From contig NZ_CP109007.1 of assembly GCF_036226665.1 (NCBI RefSeq), positions 7,750,001-7,814,000 of the forward strand: a stretch of 64,000 bases of DNA. The letters run 5' to 3'. Shown in pieces: positions 17,137 through 24,998 of this stretch (positions are counted from its first letter, which is position 1; each line of letters opens with the position of its first letter). Under the pieces are notes generated by a model. The model did not search any database. It saw only the letters and a list, made by a program, of their open reading frames with translations, and had not been told where the DNA came from. The stretch is from Streptomyces sp. NBC_00691. Its GTDB lineage: Bacteria > Actinomycetota > Actinomycetes > Streptomycetales > Streptomycetaceae. Both the position numbers and the translations under genes were made by a program.

Positions 17137-17155
17137 CGCGTCCTGCGCGCACACG

Positions 17156-17171
17156 GCTTCGCTAGCGAAGC
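17156..17171 (-). promoter_or_regulatory. 16-base palindrome at the leader stop codon
   Basis: GCTTCGCTAGCGAAGC is self-complementary and contains the TAG stop codon of the Met-rich leader. It may form a pause hairpin between leader peptide and attenuator. Confidence 0.5.
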
Positions 17172-17227
17172 GCCTCCGGGGGCGGGGGCATCATTCGCAT
17201 CATGGCGAGGGTGGCGGTGTGCTGCAT
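17162..17227 (-). CDS. Met-rich leader peptide (attenuation)
   Basis: 21 residues beginning MQHTATLAMMRMM and ending PPPPEALR. Five of 21 residues are Met including the start, with MMRMM at codons 9-13 (17189-17203). It is followed within 26 bases by an intrinsic terminator whose 5' arm can pair with the PPPPE codons. This is the classic layout of ribosome-mediated attenuation: low methionyl-tRNA stalls the ribosome and exposes an antiterminator. A -10-like TAGCGT at 17235-17240 places the transcript start near the ATG, so the leader may be nearly leaderless. Confidence 0.75.
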   Translation of the reverse strand: MQHTATLAMMRMMPPPPEALR

Positions 17228-17600
17228 GAGGTGCACGCTAGCACCGGCGGAATTCGTCTCAGGCGCCATTCCACATACTGGACATTCCTTTCCGGTCTCC
17301 CGCAATCGGGCCGGCGCCTCGGCGCGCTTCTCCCCCTGGATCGGTGGAGTCCGGTCGGATCCGGAACTCTGCGTGCGTCACTCCTGTGGCGCTGCCGGCG
17401 GACCAGACCGTGGCGAGCATCAGACACCACCCGTATCCGTTCCCGGAGCCGGTTCGTTGGGCTTGCATGAATGATCACGGAGTGAGCTCTCCGCCGGCGC
17501 GACTTCGCTGCCCGGCCGTCTCGGCCGAAGCCTGTGAAGCGTCCGCCGCCCACCGGGCGCCGGGTGCCCCGTCCGTCTCTTCGGCACCTGAGGAGACCTC
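17228..17600. other. intergenic region, two divergent promoters
   Basis: No gene is supported here. Apart from the -10-like TAGCGT of the Met leader on the minus strand at 17235-17240, and AGGAGACC just before the hydrolase GTG at 17601, no structure stands out. Short frames on both strands have poor third-position bias. Confidence 0.4.
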
Positions 17601-18500
17601 GTGAGTGAGGAGACCGTACGGCTGTCCCATGAGGGCTTCAGCTACTCGTGCCGCGTCAACCGGCGGCCGCACGGCACCCGCCCCCCGGTCTTCCTCTTCG
17701 GCGGTGCGCTCCACCGCAACCACGGTTGGGCGAGGAGGCTGGAGAGGGCTCTGCCCTCCCAGACCGCTGTCGTCACGGTAGACCTCCCGGGGTTCGGCGC
17801 GGCCGACTCCCTGCCCCCGACGCACGATGCCACGTTCCTGGCCGGCGCGGCCTGGCGGGCGGTCGAGAGACTCGGCTTCCAGCAGTACGACCTCGTCGGT
17901 CAGTGCCTGGGCGGATTCGTGGTGCACCAGATGCTGCGGCAGGCCAGGCCGGGCGTCAACAGGGTCGTTCTCTCCGGCGTCTGCGCGGGGCCCTGGCCGG
18001 GCCCGCAGCTGCGGGCCGAACTGCGGAACGCCGAAGTCGCCAGCGACTCCGGGGACCGCGCCACCCTGCTGCACGTGGCGACGCGCCTGTTCTTCGGTTC
18101 GGCGGCATCAGCAGCCGGCGAGCGAGGGGACCAAAGCGTGCTGCCCCAGTTCAGGGACAGGATCGGATCGCTGGACCCAGGGGTTCTCGAAGACCTCCGA
18201 AGCCATCTGTACCGCGCGTGGTTCCCTCAGCAACGCGCGGCCTCACCCACGCCCGACGTTCCTGTGCTGGTCTTCACAGGGGTCAATGACGTCCTGACCC
18301 CGCCCCGCGAAGCGCACCAGCTGGCCTCGAGCTTCCCGCGGGGGAGGTTCGCCGTCGTCGAGGACGCCGGCCACATGATCCACATCGAACGCCCCGATGA
18401 GTACGGTCTGATCGTGGCCTCGCACCTGAGCCACCGCCCCGGAGCCGTTCCTCACTGCCGCCCGCTCAGCGCATCAGAACGACAGGCACAGCTCACATGA
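17601..18500 (+). CDS. alpha/beta hydrolase with a Cys nucleophile
   Basis: 299 residues. The fold is clear: oxyanion-region GGALHRNHGWARR, strand VVTVDLPGFG, nucleophile elbow GQCLGG with Cys102 in place of Ser, acid GVNDVLTPP (Asp230) and base AGHMIHIE (His258). A GxCxG elbow is typical of dienelactone hydrolases and PHA synthases; most esterases of this type use Ser. The GTG at 17601 follows GGAG with five bases. It is followed by a GNAT gene on the same strand. Substrate unknown. Codon bias is slightly weaker than in neighbours. Confidence 0.85.
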   Translation: MSEETVRLSHEGFSYSCRVNRRPHGTRPPVFLFGGALHRNHGWARRLERALPSQTAVVTVDLPGFGAADSLPPTHDATFLAGAAWRAVERLGFQQYDLVGQCLGGFVVHQMLRQARPGVNRVVLSGVCAGPWPGPQLRAELRNAEVASDSGDRATLLHVATRLFFGSAASAAGERGDQSVLPQFRDRIGSLDPGVLEDLRSHLYRAWFPQQRAASPTPDVPVLVFTGVNDVLTPPREAHQLASSFPRGRFAVVEDAGHMIHIERPDEYGLIVASHLSHRPGAVPHCRPLSASERQAQLT

Positions 18501-18533
18501 CACGTTTCCTCCCGTCCCGCGGGCGGGCTGCCC

Positions 18534-19151
18534 GTGATTAGGACAGCCGCCTCCCGTTCCGGCCGGTTCGTCCTACTCCGGGAACTGGCACCGGCCGACC
18601 TGGATCAGGCGGCGGAGATGTGGGGCGACCCCGATGCCACGCGTTATCTGACCGCGGAACCGATGAGCCGGCAGGCGGCCGAGAAGACCCTCCGCCGCGC
18701 TGCGCAGGCAGCCATGTCGCCACATCGCAGGACCTACCACTTAGGGATTGCCCAGCGTGACGACAATATGCTCGTCGGTGCCGTGGCCGTGAATCTGGAA
18801 GGCAGGAGCAGCGCGTACGTGCATTCGTTCGTCCTGCACCCGCGGGCACGCAACCTCGCCCTCGCCGGTGCCGATGCCGCCCAGCTGACGGCGGCATTCT
18901 GCTTTCAGGAACTCGGGCTGCACCGATTCTGGTGCATGTGCCGGGAGGACAACATCAGAGCCAAGCGCCTCTACATCGCCCTCGGAATGCAGCAGCAAGG
19001 TCTCTTCCGCGAGGTCGACTTCAAGGAAGGGCGCTGGCACAACCATCTGATCTTCGACTGGCTCGCACCTCAGTGGGAGGACCGGCGCAAACCTCCGCCC
19101 CAACGGCGGGCTTCGGTCGAGGCCGCGGCCCACGGGGCCGTACATCTGTGA
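18534..19151 (+). CDS. GNAT-family acetyltransferase (RimJ/RimL type)
   Basis: 205 residues. N-terminal VLLRELAPADLDQAAEMWGDPDATRYL is the opening of RimJ/RimL-like GNATs, and the C-terminal half has RFWCMCREDNIRAKRLYIALGM followed by the GLFREVDFKEGRWHNHLIFDW ending. The acetyl-CoA pyrophosphate loop is degenerate (HPRARNLALAGADAA). GTG 18534 has no strong ribosome site. A 33-base gap from the hydrolase suggests one transcript. Substrate could be an N-terminal amine or small molecule. Confidence 0.85.
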   Translation: MIRTAASRSGRFVLLRELAPADLDQAAEMWGDPDATRYLTAEPMSRQAAEKTLRRAAQAAMSPHRRTYHLGIAQRDDNMLVGAVAVNLEGRSSAYVHSFVLHPRARNLALAGADAAQLTAAFCFQELGLHRFWCMCREDNIRAKRLYIALGMQQQGLFREVDFKEGRWHNHLIFDWLAPQWEDRRKPPPQRRASVEAAAHGAVHL

Positions 19152-19317
19152 CAGTGCGCCACCGCGCCGGGCCACCTTCTCCGGGCCCGTGGATCCTCGG
19201 ATACCCGGGAGGTGGCGGATGACAGCACCACGCCGAGGCCACGTCCGGCCGTCCACCGAAGGATCCCGGGGTCAGGCAGCCTCTGCCCTTCGGTCAGGCG
19301 TCTCGTAAGGTGGTGGC

Positions 19318-19962
19318 ATGCCTAGAACCTCACCCGCAGTAGCCCTCGAAACCCTCCTCGCCGGGAACAGCCGATTCGTGGCGGGTACGCCCGGGCACCC
19401 CAACCAGGACGCCGCCCGTCGAGCTGAGCTGGCCCCGGGCCAGGAACCGTTCGCCGTCGTCCTGGGATGCTCCGACTCCCGCCTGGCAGCGGAGATCATC
19501 TTCGACCAGGGGCTCGGTGACCTGTTCGTGGTGCGCACCGCGGGTCACGTACTCGGCTCCGAGGTACTGGGCAGCGTCGAGTACGCCACCACGGTGCTGG
19601 GCAGCCGCCTCGTGGTCGTCCTGGGCCATGACTCCTGCGGCGCTGTCGCGGCGGCGCGGGCCGCGGTCGAGGACGGCTTCACGGCGAGCGGCTTCGTCCG
19701 CGACGTGGTCGAGCGCGTCACCCCGAGCGTGCTGGCCGCCCGAGCCGCGGGCCTGACCGCGGACAGCGACATCGTCGACGAGCACATACGGCACACGGTC
19801 AGCCTGCTTCTGGAGCGCTCCCGCGTCCTGTCGGAGCAGGTCGAAGCGGGCGAGGTCGCCGTGGTCGGACTGGGGTACCACCTCGCCGACGGCAGCGCCC
19901 GGATCGTGGCGTCCCACGGAGCCGTCTCCCCCGAAGCGCTGTCGGGCGTGGTGCAGGCCTGA
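19318..19962 (+). CDS. beta-class carbonic anhydrase
   Basis: 214 residues. Zinc ligands are in GCSDSR (Cys, with the Asp-Arg dyad) and GHDSCGA (His-x-x-Cys); NSRFVAGTPGHPN is a typical N-terminal stretch. Catalyses reversible hydration of CO2 in the cytoplasm. ATG 19318. It stands alone and is followed by a hairpin at 20000-20035. Confidence 0.95.
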   Translation: MPRTSPAVALETLLAGNSRFVAGTPGHPNQDAARRAELAPGQEPFAVVLGCSDSRLAAEIIFDQGLGDLFVVRTAGHVLGSEVLGSVEYATTVLGSRLVVVLGHDSCGAVAAARAAVEDGFTASGFVRDVVERVTPSVLAARAAGLTADSDIVDEHIRHTVSLLLERSRVLSEQVEAGEVAVVGLGYHLADGSARIVASHGAVSPEALSGVVQA

Positions 19963-19999
19963 CAGCGAGAAGATCCGACAGCCGGCCGCCCCGACCGGA

Positions 20000-20035
20000 C
20001 TGTGCGGGCGGCTCCGGGAAACGAGCCCCGCACAG
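20000..20035 (+). terminator. hairpin after the carbonic anhydrase gene
   Basis: CTGTGCGGG (20000-20008) pairs with CCCGCACAG (20027-20035), with an inner GGCTC/GAGCC helix and loop CGGGAAAC. It begins 38 bases after the stop. No T-run. Confidence 0.6.
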
Positions 20036-20225
20036 GCCGGTGCCGCGGCCCCGGGCCGGCTCGCACACGCGGGACCGGCAGGGGCGCGCGAGCGTGAACC
20101 GTCGCGCACCCGGCCGGGCACGGGGGTGACGTTCGCGCATCCCTGCCGAGCCTGGGCACCGTCGGCCGCGGCCGGGACGAGTCCGCCGTGGTGCGGCGGA
20201 CGCCGCCGAGCCGTTCACGTCGTGA

Positions 20226-21500
20226 TCACGGCGCGTACCAGTCGGCGGGGGTGGGTGCCATGGCGGACGCTCCTTCGAGGGTGGGGCGTACGGCGAGGAT
20301 CTGGTCGACGCCCATGCGACGTTCGGAGAAGGCGAGCGAGGCACCTGCCAGGTACAGGCGCCACACCCGGGCGGTGGTGCGCCCGACCTGGTCCTCGATG
20401 GCGCTCCAGCGTCGTTCGAGGTTGGAGCGCCAGGCGTCGATGGTGGTCGTGTAGTGCTCGCGGATCGATTCGACGGAGCGGGCCTCCAGGCCCGCGGCTT
20501 CCAGAAGGTCCACGGTGCGACCGACGGGGCGCATGTGCATGTCGGGGGCGATGTACGTCTCGATGAAGGCGCCTCCGCCGGGTGCGTGCGTGCCGCGGGA
20601 CATCTGCTGGATCAGGAGCCGTCCTTCGGGGCTGAGCGCGTTGTACAGCTTGGTGGCGAACGCGGGGTACTCGGCGTCGCCGACGTGTTCGCCCATCTCG
20701 ACGGCGGAGGCCGCGTCGTAGCCGCCGCCGTCGATGTCCCGCCAGTGCCGCAGCTGGACGTTCACGAGGTCCGCCACCCCTTCGCGTGCGGCCCGTGCGG
20801 TGACGTAGTCGTGCTGCGCGCGGGAGAGGGTCACGGCGGTGACGCGGGCTTTGTGCTCGCGGGCCGCGTGGACGGTGAGGGAGCCCCAGCCGCAGCCGAC
20901 GTCGAGGAGCCGGTCCCCCGGGCCCAGGGCGAGTTTGCGGCAGATCAGCTCGAGTTTGTCCCGCTGGGCGTCGGCCAGGGTGTACGTGGGGTCGTCCGGC
21001 CGGGTCCAGTAGGCGCAGGAGTACGCCATCGACTCGTCCAGGAGGAGGGCGTAGAAGTCGTTGGAGAGGTCGTAGTGGTGGCTGATCCCCGCCCGGTCCC
21101 GGGAGACGCTGTGCAGGCCGCCTGTCAGGCGCGCCCGCCCGTCGGGGCGCTTCGGGGGCGGACCGACGACACCCATACGTACCGCGAGGGTGGTGGCCGC
21201 GGCCATGCCCGAAGGTCCGGGGCGTGCCGACGGCCGGGCTCGGACGTTTCGGCCTGCTTGGGAGAGTGCGTCGGCCAGGTCGCCTTCGACGTCGAGGTCT
21301 CCGGTGATGTACGCCTCGGCGAGTCCGAGCTCGCCGGGCTGCCAGAGCAGGCGGCGCAGGGCCTCGGGGGCGCGGAGGACCACCAGGGGCGCGTCATCGG
21401 GACCGGTCTGGCTGCCGTCCCAGGCGCGGATGCGGACGGGGAGCGGGCCGGGCAGGAAGTGGCCGAGGAGCTGTGCGAGTCGGTCGGCGGCGGGTCTCAT
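20226..21500 (-). CDS. cyclopropane-fatty-acyl-phospholipid synthase family methyltransferase
   Basis: 424 residues. The SAM site is LLDVGCGWGSL, preceded by the acyl-phospholipid region SHHYDLSNDFYALLLDESMAYSCAYW, both diagnostic of CFA synthases. It methylenates unsaturated acyl chains of membrane lipids. ATG 21500 is used; an in-frame GTG upstream would add ~30 residues. A SigK-type promoter lies at 21716-21743, giving a 5' leader of about 200 bases, so the gene belongs to the neighbouring sigma/anti-sigma regulon. Confidence 0.93.
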   Translation of the reverse strand: MRPAADRLAQLLGHFLPGPLPVRIRAWDGSQTGPDDAPLVVLRAPEALRRLLWQPGELGLAEAYITGDLDVEGDLADALSQAGRNVRARPSARPGPSGMAAATTLAVRMGVVGPPPKRPDGRARLTGGLHSVSRDRAGISHHYDLSNDFYALLLDESMAYSCAYWTRPDDPTYTLADAQRDKLELICRKLALGPGDRLLDVGCGWGSLTVHAAREHKARVTAVTLSRAQHDYVTARAAREGVADLVNVQLRHWRDIDGGGYDAASAVEMGEHVGDAEYPAFATKLYNALSPEGRLLIQQMSRGTHAPGGGAFIETYIAPDMHMRPVGRTVDLLEAAGLEARSVESIREHYTTTIDAWRSNLERRWSAIEDQVGRTTARVWRLYLAGASLAFSERRMGVDQILAVRPTLEGASAMAPTPADWYAP

Positions 21501-21715
21501 CGGGGGGTTCCCTTCGGTAAGGAGGAGCCGGCGGACGGAGGGGCTGCGGGAGAGTCCTGACGCTGAGCAGGCGGGAGAGGAGTCCCGCACGGGCTGCGCG
21601 ACCCTGCGGCGGCCGTGTCAGGCCCGCGCCCCCGCCCACGACGGCCGTCCTCCGGGGTTCCCGCACGACCGCTCCCGCCACTCGACACTCAGCCCGGCTG
21701 CTGCGTTTCACCCGT

Positions 21716-21743
21716 ACTTCGCAGCGGGCGGCCCGTCGGATGG
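21716..21743 (-). promoter_or_regulatory. SigK-type promoter of the CFA synthase gene
   Basis: On the minus strand: -35 CCATCC (21738-21743), a 16-base spacer, -10 CGAAGT (21716-21721). The same hexamers and spacing stand before the sigma-factor gene. Mycobacterial SigK recognises CCATCC-N16/17-CCGAAT. The rest of the 363-base gap 21501-21863 holds the untranslated leader. Confidence 0.75.
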
Positions 21744-21863
21744 GGACGTTCTCGATGCCCATGGCGGTGACGTGCTTTCCGTGGAAAGCAAGGCGGAAGG
21801 CGCCGACGGCGTCTCCGCTCCGGGGACTCCGAGGGACCTCGATGTGTCGGGGCGGAAGCCGGA

Positions 21864-22613
21864 TCAGGAGGGAAGCGCCATCAAGAGCAGGGGGGGCGTG
21901 GTGGGTTGGGGGGATCCGCCGGTGGGTTCGAGGGTGAGGCCGACCGCGCCCGCGTCCGCCGGGCTGCCGGTGAGGATCACCGTGCCGTCGCGGTCGATGA
22001 GACCGGCCGGGCGCATGGTGCCGTCGTGGTCGAGCCACAGCTGGTAGGTCTTTCCGGCACCGGGTGCGGGCAGGTTGGCGGCGGTGAAGACCGCCATGTC
22101 CTGCTGGTCGGAGGAGACGACCGTGGTCATCGCTCCGTTGGCGGCCTTGCCGTGGACGGTGCGCGCGTCCGGGTTCGCCAGCACCGAGTTGACCGCGGCG
22201 AGTTGCTGCTGGGCCTGGCGGGCCTGCTGTCGGAGGTCCTGTCCGTTCTGCGTCTGCCATACCGCCACACCGCCCAGCACGGCGGCGGCGACGCCGGCGG
22301 CGAGCGCCAGAGGTACTGCCCGACGGCGCAGGACGCCGCCGATGAGGGGTGCCTGGCTGGGGGCGGGGATGCGCGGGGGCAGCTGGCGTACTCCGTCGAT
22401 GGCGGCCATGACCTGCGCCTTGGCCGCCGTCGGAGGCGTCTGGGAGACGGCCGCGGCGAGGCGTGCAGTGGTGGCCTGGAACTCGGCTGCCTCCTGACGG
22501 CATGCCTCGCACGTCCGGAGGTGGGCGTCGAAGTCCTTGCGCTCGGCGTCGTCGAGTGCGCCGAGGGCGTAGGCGGCGGCGAGGGTGTGGGCGTCGGTGG
22601 TCTGGTGTTTCAT
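21864..22613 (-). CDS. rskA: anti-sigma factor, RskA/zinc-finger type
   Basis: 249 residues. The N-terminal zinc-associated anti-sigma domain has HLRTCEACRQE (HxxxCxxC), followed by one membrane helix (~100-120, AVPLALAAGVAAAVLGGVAVW) and an extracytoplasmic RskA domain (QLWLDHDGTMRPAGLIDRDG). It should hold the co-encoded sigma factor at the membrane until regulated proteolysis. The ATG overlaps the sigma stop by four bases (ATGA), giving coupled translation. Confidence 0.93.
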   Translation of the reverse strand: MKHQTTDAHTLAAAYALGALDDAERKDFDAHLRTCEACRQEAAEFQATTARLAAAVSQTPPTAAKAQVMAAIDGVRQLPPRIPAPSQAPLIGGVLRRRAVPLALAAGVAAAVLGGVAVWQTQNGQDLRQQARQAQQQLAAVNSVLANPDARTVHGKAANGAMTTVVSSDQQDMAVFTAANLPAPGAGKTYQLWLDHDGTMRPAGLIDRDGTVILTGSPADAGAVGLTLEPTGGSPQPTTPPLLLMALPS

Positions 22614-23275
22614 GTGGTCACCCCCATGCAGTCGCGGAGCCGGATGAGTCCGTCGCGCATGCGTGTCTTGATGGTGGGAAGCGGTGTGCGCAGGGATTCG
22701 GCGACTTCACGGTAGGTCAGTCCCTGGTAGTAGGCCAGGGTCACGGCCTGGCGCTGTACTTCGGTCAGGCCGCGCAGGCAGCGCCGTACCTGCTCGGACT
22801 CCAGGCGGATCTCGACCTGTTCGGCCACCTCGTCGAACGCGGTGGTGTGCTCGCGGGCGGCCTGGGCGTGTTCCCGGTCGGTGGCTGCCTGGGCGGAGCG
22901 GACCCGGTCCACGGCCCGACGGTGGGCGATGGTCGCGGCCCACGCGGTGACGGAGCCGGCCTCGGGGCGGTAGCGGGCGGCCTGACGCCACAGTTCGATC
23001 ATGACCTCCTGGGCGACCTCCTCGGACTGGGCACGATCGCGCACGACTTTGAGAACGACGCCGAAGACCATGGGGGCGAGAGCGTCGTAGAGGGCGGAGA
23101 ACGCCTGCTTGTCGCCGTGCGCGACCTGCCGCATGACGTCGGTGATGTCGCTGCGGTCGATGTCGGCGGGCCGGTCGGCGCTGAAGGGGATCGATCGGTT
23201 CACTTGCGCCGCTCCGGCCGTGGGCAGGAGGCGAAGGGCCGGCCTGGGGCGGCCGTCGGGGGGCGGGGCGTCCAT
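22610..23275 (-). CDS. sigK: ECF RNA polymerase sigma factor, SigK type
   Basis: 221 residues. Region 2 (FSALYDALAPMVFGVVL, EEVAQEVMIELWRQA, GSVTAWAATIAHRRAVDRVR) and region 4 (TEVQRQAVTLAYYQGLTYREVAE, LRTPLPTIKTRMRDGLIRLR) are intact. Pairing with an RskA-type anti-sigma and the promoter motif identify it with the SigK/ECF19 group. I start it at ATG 23275, nine bases after GGAG; a long in-frame extension upstream has poor coding character and overlaps the promoter. It is preceded by its own SigK-type promoter (23366-23393), so it is autoregulated. Confidence 0.92.
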   Translation of the reverse strand: MDAPPPDGRPRPALRLLPTAGAAQVNRSIPFSADRPADIDRSDITDVMRQVAHGDKQAFSALYDALAPMVFGVVLKVVRDRAQSEEVAQEVMIELWRQAARYRPEAGSVTAWAATIAHRRAVDRVRSAQAATDREHAQAAREHTTAFDEVAEQVEIRLESEQVRRCLRGLTEVQRQAVTLAYYQGLTYREVAESLRTPLPTIKTRMRDGLIRLRDCMGVTT

Positions 23276-23365
23276 CGCATGCCGCTCCTTGTTTCGTCGC
23301 TCGTACGGGGCAGGACCGTCCCCGGAGACGGTCCGGCGTGGGGAATCTGTTCGTGTGTCGCCTGT

Positions 23366-23393
23366 TCTTCGTAGCGGGCGGGCCCGCGGATGG
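23366..23393 (-). promoter_or_regulatory. SigK-type autoregulatory promoter of the sigma operon
   Basis: On the minus strand: -35 CCATCC (23388-23393), 16-base spacer, -10 CGAAGA (23366-23371), about 90 bases before the sigma start. The spacer shares most of its bases with the CFA-gene promoter spacer (GGGCCCGCCCGCT compared with GGGCCGCCCGCT). Confidence 0.78.
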
Positions 23394-23631
23394 GAGGGCT
23401 CTTCGTCACCTCCACCACGCGTGCTTGCCCCCTTCGAGGGAACAGCGGTGGACGGTGGGGTCTGGCTGCGCCCTGGCGGCCGGAGCGGTGGATGGTCCCC
23501 GGTCCGCCGCCGAGAAGACGGGGTGGCGCGGACCGGTGACCCGCCGCAACCCCGGCATACGCGTAAAGCCGCTCGTCGTCCGTACTGATGCGCCATGGGT
23601 AGCTCTTTGGAGTGAGCGGTGCCGGGCGGAC

Positions 23632-23659
23632 CCATCCGTCCGAGATGCGGATCCGAAGC
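23632..23659 (+). promoter_or_regulatory. SigK-type promoter with no intact gene behind it
   Basis: On the plus strand: CCATCC (23632-23637), 16-base spacer, CGAAGC (23654-23659). Downstream there is only a ten-codon frame (ATG 23660), a strong hairpin at 23777-23811, and the fasciclin remnant. It probably drove the lost fasciclin gene, or now makes a short untranslated RNA. Confidence 0.6.
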
Positions 23660-23776
23660 ATGGGTGAAGGGCGGCGGCTTCTCCCCTTGAGTGTCCGGGA
23701 CGGGGGGAGCCGGCGGGTCCGTCGTACCGATCACACCCCGCGTGAGGCGGAGTCATAGGTGTGGAAGGGACGGGCC

Positions 23777-23811
23777 GGAGGGCGGAGGACGGCAACGTTC
23801 CTCCGCCCTCC
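23777..23811 (+). terminator. 13-bp hairpin downstream of the orphan SigK promoter
   Basis: GGAGGGCGGAGGA (23777-23789) pairs perfectly with TCCTCCGCCCTCC (23799-23811) around a nine-base loop. It would end a transcript of roughly 145 bases started from the promoter at 23632-23659. Confidence 0.55.
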
Positions 23812-23828
23812 ATTGCTCTGAGGCGCGC

Positions 23829-23940
23829 CGGGACCTGGTGGCCAAAGCGGCCTCCGACAAGCCGGAGCTGTCCACTCCGGTCGCCGCCGTCATACAGGCC
23901 GGTCTGGTGGACACGCTTCGAGACCCTGCGGACCGGCACC
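23829..23940 (+). pseudogene. decayed fasciclin-domain gene fragment
   Basis: In this frame the product contains DLVAKAASDKPELST, then PVAAVIQAGLVDTL, which fits the start of a fasciclin (FAS1) domain (typical: ASNNPxLSTLVxAVxxAGLVDTL). The expected VFAPTNDAF continuation is missing and the frame degenerates after ~23915. Upstream there is no signal peptide. In mycobacteria, fasciclin proteins MPT70/MPT83 are SigK targets, so this location next to sigK is telling. Confidence 0.5.
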
Positions 23941-23993
23941 GTCACCAAGGAGAGGGTCAGAGCCCCGCCGCAGGCTCCGCTGTGCTCGGCAAG

Positions 23994-24024
23994 CGGCCGG
24001 CAGGCGCGGATGGCCTGCCGGCCG
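23994..24024 (-). terminator. hairpin after the DUF4394 gene
   Basis: CGGCCGGCAGGC (23994-24005) pairs with GCCTGCCGGCCG (24013-24024) around a seven-base loop, beginning 12 bases past the DUF4394 stop on the minus strand. No T-run. Confidence 0.65.
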
Positions 24025-24036
24025 TCGGCGCCTTGG

Positions 24037-24915
24037 TCAGCGCTGGTCGAGGGGGAGGGCGACGTCGACGATCTGTCGACCGGCCGGGAAGGCGCCGATC
24101 AAAGTGGCCTTGCCGGTCAGGACATCGACCTTGTAGAAGCGCTGCCTACCGCCGGTGGACAGGGCCGCATAGCCACGGTTCGAGCCGTCGGAAGCCTGGT
24201 GGTAGATGTCGAAACCGGCGGACGGGCCGGCGTTGACGCCGAGGTTGCCGGTGGGGGCGAGGGTGCCGGCGTTGGCGGGGGACTGGAGCGAAACGCGGTC
24301 GTTCGTGGTGTCGATGTCGAACAGGGTGGTCGCGGTGGCCGCGTCGAGGTCGTTGTTCGAGTACGCGGCACCCGTGACGCCGAGGGCTGTCGACGGCGGC
24401 ACGGTGGGGTTGGTGAGGGTGCCGTCGGCGGTCGTGGTCAGCGGGGCGGCGGGGTCGTCGATGTTGTGACGCAGGTTCTGGCCGGTGTCGCTGATGACGC
24501 GCAGGCGGTTGGCGGCGGGGTTGAAGTCGACGCCGAAGTGCCGGCCCTGGAGCGCGACGGTCAACTGCGAGACCTTCAGGGCCTTGGCAGCGCTGTCGAC
24601 CGAGTAGACGCCGCCCTTGTCGCCGACGCCGTACAGCTTGCCGTTCTGGACGCGGAAGTCGATCCCGACGAGCCTGTCGTCGCCCTGGAGGCCACTGACC
24701 TTCCCCAGTGACCAGGTGTCGGCCGGGTCGCGGACGTCGAATCCGACGAGACGCTGGTCCGAGGTCAGGCCCACGCTGATCAGGCCGTGGCGGGCACGCT
24801 CCGACGGACCGAACGGATCGCCGCCCGCCACCGTCGCCGAAGCCAGGACCGGGGAGAGCAGAGAGACCACCACGGCGGCTGCGGCCGCAGAGGCAGCGGT
24901 GGATCGAGTACGCAC
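24037..24915 (-). CDS. secreted DUF4394-family protein
   Basis: 292 residues. A signal peptide (MRTRSTAASAAAAAVVVSLL, cleavage near ASA) precedes a DUF4394 domain rich in short beta repeats: LISVGLTSDQRLVGFD, RLVGIDFRVQNGKLYGVGD, FGVDFNPAANRLRVISDTG, GVTGAAYSNND. The repeats suggest a propeller-like fold; function is unknown. GTG 24915 follows GGAG with seven bases; the longer in-frame opening further upstream crosses the promoter. A SigK-type promoter lies ~50 bases upstream, so it is a probable envelope-stress output of the adjacent sigma factor. Confidence 0.88.
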   Translation of the reverse strand: MRTRSTAASAAAAAVVVSLLSPVLASATVAGGDPFGPSERARHGLISVGLTSDQRLVGFDVRDPADTWSLGKVSGLQGDDRLVGIDFRVQNGKLYGVGDKGGVYSVDSAAKALKVSQLTVALQGRHFGVDFNPAANRLRVISDTGQNLRHNIDDPAAPLTTTADGTLTNPTVPPSTALGVTGAAYSNNDLDAATATTLFDIDTTNDRVSLQSPANAGTLAPTGNLGVNAGPSAGFDIYHQASDGSNRGYAALSTGGRQRFYKVDVLTGKATLIGAFPAGRQIVDVALPLDQR

Positions 24916-24970
24916 GAGAGAGCTCCGATCGATCAGCGGCCCGCACTCTTGATGAGGCGAGTCCGTGGAT

Positions 24971-24998
24971 CCTTCGACGTCCCATCGGACGAGGACGG
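24971..24998 (-). promoter_or_regulatory. SigK-type promoter of the DUF4394 gene
   Basis: On the minus strand: -35 CCGTCC (24993-24998; one change from CCATCC), 16-base spacer, -10 CGAAGG (24971-24976), about 55 bases before the start codon. Confidence 0.6.
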
